Shown in pieces: positions 1 to 8,455 of a stretch of 64,000 nt of DNA. Both the position numbers and the translations under genes were made by a program. This DNA is from Gottschalkia purinilytica (GTDB lineage: Bacteria; Bacillota; Clostridia; Tissierellales; Gottschalkiaceae), in NCBI RefSeq assembly GCF_001190785.1, contig NZ_LGSS01000009.1, forward strand, positions 62,001-126,000. Reading direction: 5' to 3'. Each line of letters opens with the position of its first letter. Position 1 is the first letter of the stretch. Below the pieces are notes generated by a model, which was not told the DNA's origin, ran no database searches, and saw only the letters and a program-made list of their open reading frames with translations.

Positions 1-2
1 TT

Positions 3-179
3 TCTATGGCTAATAGAGTAGTTATTCTTTCAAGTAGACCAGCTACTGTGAAAGAAATAGTAGATATAGAACTTAATTGTCCAGATAATGATTCAACCCC
101 TATGAAATGTAGAGAAGCTCCAGAATTTAGACACTATTTTAATAAAATATGGAAGGAGCTTGATGTACATGTCAAATAA
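3..179 (+). CDS. C-terminus of ABC transporter ATP-binding protein (SsuB/TauB class), partial
   Basis: The open frame enters from the left edge and ends at TAA 177-179. About 58 residues are visible, including NRVVILSSRPATVKEI, which matches the segment after the H-loop in ATPases of the nitrate/sulfonate/taurine importer class. Its last 17 bases overlap the start of the following permease gene, so the two are translationally coupled and form one importer. Walker motifs and the substrate-binding partner lie outside the window, so the substrate cannot be told. Confidence 0.85.
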   Translation, partial: SMANRVVILSSRPATVKEIVDIELNCPDNDSTPMKCREAPEFRHYFNKIWKELDVHVK

Positions 180-990
180 AAGTAGTCCTTTAAAAAATAT
201 ATCTAAAGATCAAGAAAAATTTTTAAAGAAGTATAAAGCAAGAAAAAGAAATATATTTATCACTCAATTGCTAATTTTATTAGCATTTATACTAATATGG
301 GAAGCTTCAGCAAGATTAAATTTAATTGATACTTTTCTAACCAGTTCTCCATCTGCTATATACAAGCTTTTTATAGATTTTCTAAAAGATGGTTCTATTT
401 TTAAGCATGTAGGCATATCTGTTATGGAGACAGTTGTAGGATTTGTAGTAGGAACCATATTAGGGCTTATAATAGCAATTATTCTATGGTGGTCTGACTT
501 TTTAGCTAAAGTACTTGATCCATATCTTGTAATACTAAATAGTCTACCAAAAACAGCTTTAGCACCTATTATAATAATTTGGGTTGGTGCTGGATACTCA
601 GGAATTATAGTAACTGCTATTACACTTTCTATAGTTATAACTATTATGAACATTTACACCAGTTTTAAAGAAATAAATGAAGAAAGTATTAAAATGCTAG
701 AAACATTTGGAGCTACTAAGTTTCAAATATTAAGAAAATTAGTGCTACCTGCAAGTGTACCTTCTATAATCAGTACAATAAAGGTAAATATAGGGCTTTC
801 TTGGGTAGGAGTTATAGTAGGTGAGTTTCTAGTATCTAGAGCAGGAATAGGATATCTTATTGTATATGGTGGTCAGGTATTCAAATTAGACTTAGTTATG
901 ATGAGTGTCATTATATTAGCAGTTCTTACAGCATTAATGTACAAATGCATTTCTATAGTTGAAAATAAGTTTATGAAATGGCGTCAATAA
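163..990 (+). CDS. ABC transporter permease, SsuC/TauC-type
   Basis: About 275 residues with an N-terminal cytoplasmic stretch and six predicted membrane helices. The cytoplasmic EAA-type loop that docks to the ATPase is visible as MLETFGATKFQILRKLVLP, a hallmark of the BPD_transp_1 fold. A site AAGGAG at 153-158 favours ATG 163 or ATG 169; TTG 160 is too close. The protein would form the membrane channel for the ATPase encoded just upstream. Substrate (sulfonate, taurine, nitrate or a thiamine precursor) cannot be decided without the binding protein. A strong hairpin terminator follows directly. Confidence 0.9.
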   Translation: MYMSNKSSPLKNISKDQEKFLKKYKARKRNIFITQLLILLAFILIWEASARLNLIDTFLTSSPSAIYKLFIDFLKDGSIFKHVGISVMETVVGFVVGTILGLIIAIILWWSDFLAKVLDPYLVILNSLPKTALAPIIIIWVGAGYSGIIVTAITLSIVITIMNIYTSFKEINEESIKMLETFGATKFQILRKLVLPASVPSIISTIKVNIGLSWVGVIVGEFLVSRAGIGYLIVYGGQVFKLDLVMMSVIILAVLTALMYKCISIVENKFMKWRQ

Positions 991-996
991 ATTAAC

Positions 997-1058
997 TTAA
1001 GTATAGCTTGTTAAGTACGTATTATTAAACATTTAACAGGCTATACTTAATATTTTTA
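997..1058 (+). terminator. Rho-independent terminator of the ABC importer operon
   Basis: Arms 997-1014 and 1033-1050 pair over 18 bp with one G-U, followed by a T-rich run. It lies 7 bp after the permease stop. Confidence 0.85.
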
Positions 1059-1062
1059 ATAA

Positions 1063-1275
1063 TCAAATATTAGTTCTTACATATAAATGCCCATCCCTCT
1101 GTTTTCTAAGTCTTCTAAAGTTTAATATTCTTTTCATTTCTTAATCATATTCACCATCAGCGTTATCATATATTAAACTGATTGAATCTCATCTATTTAT
1201 TATTTTTAAATCACTACATTCAATTAAAAATTTCACTTTATTTTCTTTTAATCTATATTTTAAAGTAGTATCTTT
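1063..1275 (-). pseudogene. Relic of a small unidentified gene
   Basis: On the minus strand one frame reads coherently for about 70 codons but has two internal stops. Fragments read SLIYDNADGEYD, then a stop, then EMKRILNFRRLRKQRDGHLYV, ending at TGA 1063-1065. The composition and continuity on both sides of the stops are protein-like. The gap 991-1410 otherwise holds only the terminator and the symporter's 5' region. Family not recognised. Confidence 0.5.
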
Positions 1276-1410
1276 TCACTATAATTAGATCTTATTTATA
1301 AAAGATATTGAATTTATAGAAAATTTTTATTATAATTTTATTAATTCTTAGTAATTTTATCTATTTTCATGGGTATATATTATATAAAGTATATATTAAG
1401 GAGGTAATTT

Positions 1411-2691
1411 ATGTATTTATCAATTTTTAGTGCAATAATAGTACTATTATTTTTATACTTTTTACACAAGAAAAAAGTCAGCTTTGGAATAAGAGTATTT
1501 GCTGCTATGGCTATAGGTATAGCATTTGGTATTATTTTTAATAAGAACGCATTATTAGTAGGAACAATTGGAGATATCTTTATTAGATTGATTAAAATGC
1601 TTGTATTCCCATTAGTTACTACATCTATTATTTCAAGTATTACTCTTTTAGAAAGTCCTTCTCAATTAAAAAAGATTGGATTAAAAACTGTAGGTACATT
1701 TTTATTTACCGCAATCATAGCTAGCTTAATTGGAATTATTGTAGGAAATATCTTAAATGTTGGCTCAGGGGTAAATCTTGTAGCTGATAGTAGCTTTAAA
1801 GCAAGAGAGATTCCTAAGTTTACTGAAGTTATTCTAGATTTTATTCCTTCAAACCCTATACAACAAATGGCTGAAGGCAAAGTTTTACCTGTTATAATAT
1901 TTTCAATGTTCATAGGTATAGCAATAATAATAGAAGGTCACAAAAGACCAGAAGCTGTTAAACCTGTTAAAGACTTTATAAAATCTTTCAGTGAAGTAAT
2001 GTTTAGAGTAACTAAAATCGTGTTGAAATTTACACCTTATGGTGTATTTGGTATAATGGCAGCTATGTCTGCTGAATATGGATTAAAAACATTACTACCT
2101 CTAGGTAAAGTTATAGTAGCAGTATATTTAGCAGCAATACTACATGTAGTTCTAACATATGGAAGTTTGGTGACATTTGTTGCTAAGGTTAATCCTCTAA
2201 GATTCTTTAAAAAAATACTTCCTGTTCAAGTTATTGCATTCACAACTAGAAGTAGTTTTGGATCATTACCTGTAACTTTAGAAACTTTAACTGATGAAGT
2301 AAAAGTTTCTGATAAAATAGCCAGCTTCGTAGCACCATTAGGAGCTACTATAAATATGGATGGATGTGGAGGACTATATCCTGCTATATCAGCTATATTT
2401 ATTGCAAACATATTTAACGTAGATCTTACAATAACTCATTATATATTGTTAATTGTAGTATCTACATTAGCATCGATAGGTACAGCAGGTGTTCCTGGAA
2501 CTGCATCTATAATGACAACTGTTGTTCTAACTTCTCTAGGACTTCCACTTGAAGGATTAGCTATGCTTTTAGGTATAGATGCTATACTAGACATGGCTAG
2601 AACATGGGTAAATGTTACAGGAGATACTGTAACAGCTCTTGTAGTTGCAAACTCTGAAGGAGAGTTTGATAGAGAAGCATTTAATTCTTAA
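1411..2691 (+). CDS. Sodium:dicarboxylate/cystine symporter family (DAACS) transporter
   Basis: 426-residue integral membrane protein of the glutamate-transporter fold. Signature elements are visible: TRSSFGSLPVT (HP1 tip), NMDGCGGLYPA (TM7, equivalent of the NMDGT sodium site) and DAILDMARTWVNVTGD (TM8, substrate-contacting Asp and Asn). The N-terminal KKKVSFGIRVFAAMAIGI segment is closer to the TcyP/YhcL cystine-type branch than to GltP, which is an inference. AAGGAGGT at 1398-1405 fixes the ATG. It ends at a terminator shared with the convergent YheO-like regulator, which may control it. It imports a dicarboxylic amino acid or cystine with Na+ or H+; the exact substrate is unknown. Confidence 0.92.
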   Translation: MYLSIFSAIIVLLFLYFLHKKKVSFGIRVFAAMAIGIAFGIIFNKNALLVGTIGDIFIRLIKMLVFPLVTTSIISSITLLESPSQLKKIGLKTVGTFLFTAIIASLIGIIVGNILNVGSGVNLVADSSFKAREIPKFTEVILDFIPSNPIQQMAEGKVLPVIIFSMFIGIAIIIEGHKRPEAVKPVKDFIKSFSEVMFRVTKIVLKFTPYGVFGIMAAMSAEYGLKTLLPLGKVIVAVYLAAILHVVLTYGSLVTFVAKVNPLRFFKKILPVQVIAFTTRSSFGSLPVTLETLTDEVKVSDKIASFVAPLGATINMDGCGGLYPAISAIFIANIFNVDLTITHYILLIVVSTLASIGTAGVPGTASIMTTVVLTSLGLPLEGLAMLLGIDAILDMARTWVNVTGDTVTALVVANSEGEFDREAFNS

Positions 2692-2696
2692 ACAAT

Positions 2697-2736
2697 AAAA
2701 GTTAGCTATCATAATTAACAGATAGCTAACTTTTTT
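2697..2736. terminator. Bidirectional terminator between symporter and YheO-like gene
   Basis: AAAAGTTAGCTATC at 2697-2710 pairs perfectly with 2721-2734, with A-runs on one side and T-runs on the other, serving both convergent genes. Confidence 0.85.
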
Positions 2737-3388
2737 ATTCTTCGATTGTTATACAATCTTTTTCTTCTTTATCTCTAATTTCTTTCAAGTAATTATATAT
2801 AGTAAATCTTGATACATTCATTTTCTCAGATACTATAGGAATACTTTTATGAAAGGAAAATGCTCCTTTTTTATCTAGAAATTCTATCATATCTACTCTG
2901 TCTTCTTTGCTCATCAGAGCAATAGGCTTTCCTATGTGATCTAATGCCTTTTCAAATAATTCTTCTAGAATGTTATCACCGCTATCTCTTTCGATCGCTT
3001 CATCTAAATTTTCTCCTACATGAGTTAAATCTTTTAATACTGATTGAACTAATGACAAATTTGTATAATCATAGTTTATTCCAAGTGCATAATGATATCC
3101 ATTTCCTTTCATATGGAAAGTTGAACTTTTTATTAGGTGGTTATTCTTTAAAATGCCTTTACAGTTTACAAGATCGCTACCCTTAAAAAATTCATCTACA
3201 TTCTTTGTTCCTAATACTTTAAATTTGTCTCCAACCTTTCTCTGAGTTACTTTTCCATTTTCTATGTAAACTATAGATGATTCAAAGTTCTCCATATCAT
3301 GTATTACTACTTCACAGTTTTCTCCAAACATTATGGATATTCCATTAGCAAGTCTCTTTAAAAAGTCTAAAGCAACTTCTTTTTCCAT
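2735..3388 (-). CDS. YheO-like PAS domain transcriptional regulator
   Basis: 217 residues. The N-terminal half (about 10-115) has the YheO PAS-like signature, with FGENCEVVIHDMEN and a GYHYALGINYD strand. The C-terminal part (about 155-210) is the DauR-type helix-turn-helix with KKGAFSFHKSIPIVSEKMNVSRFTIYNYL. Cytoplasmic DNA-binding regulator; in this family some members control amino-acid or D-amino-acid catabolism. A start seven codons upstream is possible, but AGGAGG just before the ATG at 3388 favours the shorter form. It converges with the symporter and is codirectional with brnQ and tpl, so any of these may be targets (inference). Confidence 0.88.
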   Translation of the reverse strand: MEKEVALDFLKRLANGISIMFGENCEVVIHDMENFESSIVYIENGKVTQRKVGDKFKVLGTKNVDEFFKGSDLVNCKGILKNNHLIKSSTFHMKGNGYHYALGINYDYTNLSLVQSVLKDLTHVGENLDEAIERDSGDNILEELFEKALDHIGKPIALMSKEDRVDMIEFLDKKGAFSFHKSIPIVSEKMNVSRFTIYNYLKEIRDKEEKDCITIEE

Positions 3389-3539
3389 AAGTATCCTCCT
3401 ACTACACAACAGCTTATTATTTTACACTGATATTTATATTATCTTAATATTATTTTAAAAAGATATTCTACATACCAAAAGTTAAATAAAATCTTCTTTT
3501 AAAATAAGTTAATATATACTCAATTATAACACTATTTGT

Positions 3540-3572
3540 AAAAAAATCAGTATAAAATACTTTTCATACTAA
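3540..3572 (-). terminator. Weak terminator after brnQ
   Basis: On the minus strand AGTAT pairs with ATACT (3549-3570), followed by a run of seven T. It lies a few bases past the brnQ stop. The stem is short. Confidence 0.45.
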
Positions 3573-3578
3573 GTGTTT

Positions 3579-4883
3579 CTATATTGGGCTCTTATCTTCC
3601 TTCTCCAATATTTTATCCATTTTAATAAAAGAAAATAGTATTCCTCCTACTATTGATGGTATCACCCAAACAAAGCCATACTTACCTAGAGGTATAGTTG
3701 ATACTATTTTTTCTAAAAGTTTGATATTAGGAAAACTCTTATTTGCAACATCTATAATACTAAATATTAATGTAAATATTGTAGCACCTTGATAAATTCT
3801 ATCTGGCAAAATTTTAGAAAATGCTCCTAATAAGATAAGAACTATTACAACTGGATATAGTATGCTTAATATAGGTACTGCTATTTTTATAATTCCTTCA
3901 ACTCCAAAAGCTGAGAATATAATTCCTGATACACATACTAAAGTAACTATAACTTTGTATTTTATCTTTCCATTACTTAGATTTTGAAAGTATTCTCCAA
4001 CAATCGAAGTAAGTCCTGTAGCAGTTGTAAAACATGCAAATGTTATACATAGTCCCAGGGCTATCTTGCTAAAGCTTCCTAAAATTAGTTTAGAAATTTC
4101 CGTCATTATATAAGTCTTTTCATCTGATGGGGTAAAAATTGTTCCTGTATAAGCTCCTAATCTAATAAGACCTCCATAAATAAAAAGTATAAGTATTCCT
4201 GAAAGGATAGAAGCTTTCACTGAAATTTCCATTCTATCTTTTTTTTCAGTATACTTTTTAGAGTCTAAAAAAGTAAGCATTAGGAATCCTGTTAGTATTG
4301 AACCAAGGGCATCCATAGTTTGATAACCAGTTGAAAATCCAGTATAAAAATTTTGATTTGTATAGCTAGGTGAAAAACTTGATATTGGATTTGCTATTCC
4401 TTTTATGATGAGCAGACCTAAAAATAGCAATAAGATAGGAGTCAATATTTTTCCAACTTTATCAACAACAGAATTAGAGTTTATTGCTAGTATCCAAACT
4501 ATAACAAAATAAATTATAGAAAAAATTAGAGGATTTATTTTACCAAAGTTTGGAACTAGAGCCATTTCAAAAGCTGTCGCAGCAGTTCTCGGAACAGCAA
4601 GAAAAGGTCCTAAAGATAGCATTATAAGAGAACCTAACACCTTAGTAAAATTTCTAGATACTCTATCTGTAAGATCGCCTAATGTACCCCCTAAAACAGA
4701 TACTACTACTAATCCCATGTGCGGTAAAAATATTCCCGTGATAAAGAATCCTATTAAAGCATACATATAATTTTTACCTGTTAAGATTCCAATATATGGT
4801 GGAAATATCAAATTTCCAGCACCAAAAAATATAGAAAATAACGCTAAACCCAAAACAATAGTATCCTTCCTCTTATGCCCCAT
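3579..4883 (-). CDS. brnQ: Branched-chain amino acid:cation symporter BrnQ
   Basis: 434-residue membrane protein of the LIVCS family, about 12 helices, close to the usual family length of about 440. The N-terminus with LALFSIFFGAGNLIFPPYIG is the family's characteristic first helix, and PRTAATAFE is the conserved element in the third helix region. It imports Leu, Ile and Val with Na+ or H+. The ribosome site AAGGAGG is 10 bases before the ATG. It lies downstream of tpl but behind tpl's strong terminator, so it is probably a separate unit or served by read-through. Confidence 0.93.
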   Translation of the reverse strand: MGHKRKDTIVLGLALFSIFFGAGNLIFPPYIGILTGKNYMYALIGFFITGIFLPHMGLVVVSVLGGTLGDLTDRVSRNFTKVLGSLIMLSLGPFLAVPRTAATAFEMALVPNFGKINPLIFSIIYFVIVWILAINSNSVVDKVGKILTPILLLFLGLLIIKGIANPISSFSPSYTNQNFYTGFSTGYQTMDALGSILTGFLMLTFLDSKKYTEKKDRMEISVKASILSGILILFIYGGLIRLGAYTGTIFTPSDEKTYIMTEISKLILGSFSKIALGLCITFACFTTATGLTSIVGEYFQNLSNGKIKYKVIVTLVCVSGIIFSAFGVEGIIKIAVPILSILYPVVIVLILLGAFSKILPDRIYQGATIFTLIFSIIDVANKSFPNIKLLEKIVSTIPLGKYGFVWVIPSIVGGILFSFIKMDKILEKEDKSPI

Positions 4884-4915
4884 GTTGTATTAACCTCCTT
4901 AAATATATATTTTAA

Positions 4916-4988
4916 AAACAAAAAACCCTTAAAGTAGATTGAAAATATTAATAAAAAATATTAATAATTGTAGTCTCTACTTTAAGGG
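4916..4988 (-). terminator. Rho-independent terminator of tpl
   Basis: Perfect 13-bp arms 4926-4938 and 4976-4988 around an AT-rich loop. On the minus strand they are followed by T5 and further Ts, 40 bp past the tpl stop. Confidence 0.85.
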
Positions 4989-5028
4989 AATTTATTATAA
5001 ATCCTAATTAGATTTATTATTTATTCTT

Positions 5029-6417
<1,389 letters not shown>

Positions 6418-6447
6418 TTATGATTTTGATGTTATAAATATCTTTTT

Positions 6448-6537
6448 ATATGGATAAAAAATTCCATATGCTTTTGTTTTATAAAAACATTAATTTTTAA
6501 TTAGTATAGATACATAACTATTAAAATTATTTAATAG
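6448..6537 (-). promoter_or_regulatory. Two hairpins in the tpl leader
   Basis: Between the inferred tpl transcription start and the start codon the leader holds two perfect inverted repeats: 6518-6537 (CTATTAAA arms, 4-base loop) and 6448-6469 (ATATGGA arms, 8-base loop). They could act as an attenuator or a mRNA stabiliser. No leader peptide with a convincing ribosome site was found. Confidence 0.4.
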
Positions 6538-6634
6538 TCATAATAAAACCATTTGTTCTTTATGTATTTTAGGAATACGTTTTCATTCGTTCTAAAAAAT
6601 TATTAAATCAAGTTATCTTTGGTTTGTTTATTTA

Positions 6635-6663
6635 AATATATAACAGTTTTTTCAAAAAGTCAA
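6635..6663 (-). promoter_or_regulatory. Sigma-A-type promoter of tpl
   Basis: On the minus strand, TTGACT (6658-6663), a 17-bp spacer and TATATT (6635-6640). Just upstream, TTAAACAAA occurs twice with a 20-bp period (forward coordinates 6667-6675 and 6687-6695), two helical turns, suggesting a regulator site. The remainder of 6696-6950 is AT-rich with nothing else recognised. Confidence 0.7.
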
Positions 6664-6958
6664 CACTTTGTTTAAGCGTTATATAATTTGTTTAATATGT
6701 TTTTTTGCAATAAGCACTATAACTTTTTTCTATAACAGATAGTTTTAAAATAGAAGTTTATTAAAAAATATTGTATTAAAAAAATAAATTAGAATGAAAA
6801 ACTGATAAAAAAGTATATGTTCATATGTCAAATTTATCGCATTTTTCCTAATTGAAGCATATTTTCTAGTATATTGTTAATTCACAGATTTATCTATAAA
6901 TTACCTTTATATATAAGATATTAGTAGTAACTCAATATTTTATGATGTTCTTTCACAT

Positions 6959-6987
6959 TTGATTTTTCCCGGGTTTTAACATATAAT
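6959..6987 (+). promoter_or_regulatory. Promoter of the phosphoesterase-like gene
   Basis: TTGATT at 6959-6964, 17-bp spacer and consensus TATAAT at 6982-6987; predicted start of transcription near 6994. Confidence 0.75.
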
Positions 6988-7000
6988 TTATCTGAAATGT

Positions 7001-7032
7001 ATTACTTAAAGTTATACATAACTTTAAGTAAT
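7001..7032 (+). promoter_or_regulatory. Perfect 32-bp palindrome in the 5' leader
   Basis: ATTACTTAAAGTTAT at 7001-7015 is repeated inverted at 7018-7032 with only two bases between. It begins about 7 bases after the predicted transcription start, an ideal place for a repressor operator; it would also form a hairpin in RNA. Confidence 0.55.
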
Positions 7033-7080
7033 AAAATTATTAATTATTTTTATAAATAATTTATATGGGGGGATAATCTA

Positions 7081-8331
7081 GTGGGGAGATTTAGAGTAGC
7101 CGTAGTTTCAGACATAAATGCTAATATTTATGCCCTTAATAGTTTTTTAAGTTTTATAGATTCTGGCGATATAAAAATAGACTATATTTTTAATTTAGGT
7201 AACTTTACACAACGTGGACCTCATCCTTGTGAAGTTTTTGATGTTGTTATGAACGATGACAGATTCATAAATATACTAGGTCCAAGTGAATATTCTATTC
7301 TTGGTAAAAATAATGATTCAAAATCTATTAATGACTCAAACTTACATCAAGACTGGATAGTAGACAAGCTAGGTGATAAAAGAATAAACAAGTTAAAAAA
7401 CCTATCTACTTCAAAAGTTTTAGAAATTTTAGGTCAAAAGATCTTATTAGTACATACTGATAATTTAAAGGGATTAGACTGGGAAAGTAGATTATTAGTT
7501 TCTATAATGGATAAATATCGTACAGAACAACTAGAAAATAATGAAGTTTTTAGTTTTGACTATATTTTCTGTGGAAACACAAATACACAGGATCTTGATG
7601 TTTTTACTCATCCTTTGTCCTTTCCTAGCAGAACCTTAACTGTGGTCAATCCAGGTGACTTAGGTTGCTTAATCAATAACTTATCAAGTTTTACTATTAT
7701 AGACTTTGAAGATAATAAAGCAGATATTTCTTTTAAAAGAGTAACTTTTGATTTAGATAACTTAATAAAAGATATGTATGATAATAATGTTCCAAATAAG
7801 GAAGATATATTATATTCTTCTTATAAGATCAAGAATGTTGATAGAATATTAAGATCTAAAGATTTTTTAAGAGATCATGTTAAAAATCAAGGTAATATGT
7901 CTATAGAACTTTTAGATTTACATAATCATGACACAGAATTCTTTGAAAAAATAGTCTCTTTGGTTTCGGAAAAGAGTAAATATTTTGAATTTTCGTGCTG
8001 GGAAGATAATATATCTTTAATTGATGAAATAAAAAATTATATAGATTGTGATATAAGAAAAAAAGAATATTATAATGATAGATTTCAACTATATTGTAAA
8101 GGAAAGATTTCTAAAGATATTATTAATCTTATAAAATCAAATTCATTAGATAATAATGGTAATTTAAAATGGTGTAGTATTTCTTTATCTGATTCATTAG
8201 ATAAAAGCTCTACAAAATTTCATCTAAGTAATCATGATTTAAAATACCAATTATTTAACTTAGATGAAAAAGATGTTGAATGCATAATATCTTTAATTAA
8301 TGACGAAAACTTACATTATAAAATTTATTAA
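7081..8331 (+). CDS. Degenerate metallophosphoesterase-like protein with unknown C-terminal domain
   Basis: 416 residues, GTG start after a G-rich site (about 7065-7070). Residues 1-200 follow the calcineurin-like YfcE-type phosphoesterase fold in order: VVSDINANIYAL, IFNLGNFTQRGPHP, ILGPSEYSILG, LLVHTD, FCGNTNT, VVNPGDLG. However, the canonical metal ligands are mostly replaced. SDxH has become SDIN (N13), GD has become GN (N41), GNH has become GPS (68-69) and GHTH has become GNTN (165-168); only D11 and H125 persist. It is therefore probably catalytically dead or altered. Residues 200-416 match nothing I recognise; they are acidic and Lys/Asn-rich with no membrane segment. It is a single-gene unit with its own promoter, leader palindrome and terminator. 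Function unknown. Confidence 0.7.
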   Translation: MGRFRVAVVSDINANIYALNSFLSFIDSGDIKIDYIFNLGNFTQRGPHPCEVFDVVMNDDRFINILGPSEYSILGKNNDSKSINDSNLHQDWIVDKLGDKRINKLKNLSTSKVLEILGQKILLVHTDNLKGLDWESRLLVSIMDKYRTEQLENNEVFSFDYIFCGNTNTQDLDVFTHPLSFPSRTLTVVNPGDLGCLINNLSSFTIIDFEDNKADISFKRVTFDLDNLIKDMYDNNVPNKEDILYSSYKIKNVDRILRSKDFLRDHVKNQGNMSIELLDLHNHDTEFFEKIVSLVSEKSKYFEFSCWEDNISLIDEIKNYIDCDIRKKEYYNDRFQLYCKGKISKDIINLIKSNSLDNNGNLKWCSISLSDSLDKSSTKFHLSNHDLKYQLFNLDEKDVECIISLINDENLHYKIY

Positions 8332-8382
8332 ATCTATAATATCAAGCTTATAATCAATATTTAAAACTTTAAATACGATTAA

Positions 8383-8442
8383 AAAACTCCTTTTTATTTT
8401 TAGTGCTATACATATAGCTCATTCTAAATAAAAAGGAGTTTT
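8383..8442. terminator. Bidirectional terminator between phosphoesterase-like gene and cooS
   Basis: AAAACTCCTTTTTATTT starting at 8383 pairs with the arm ending GGAGTTTT at 8442. It lies between two convergent genes with T-runs on both strands. Confidence 0.8.
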
Positions 8443-8455
8443 ATTATATTTAAAT

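Noticed and set aside
6560-6600. Five-codon reading frame MKTYS in the tpl leader as a regulatory leader peptide
   Set aside because: No ribosome site and no aromatic run that would explain stalling; likely chance.
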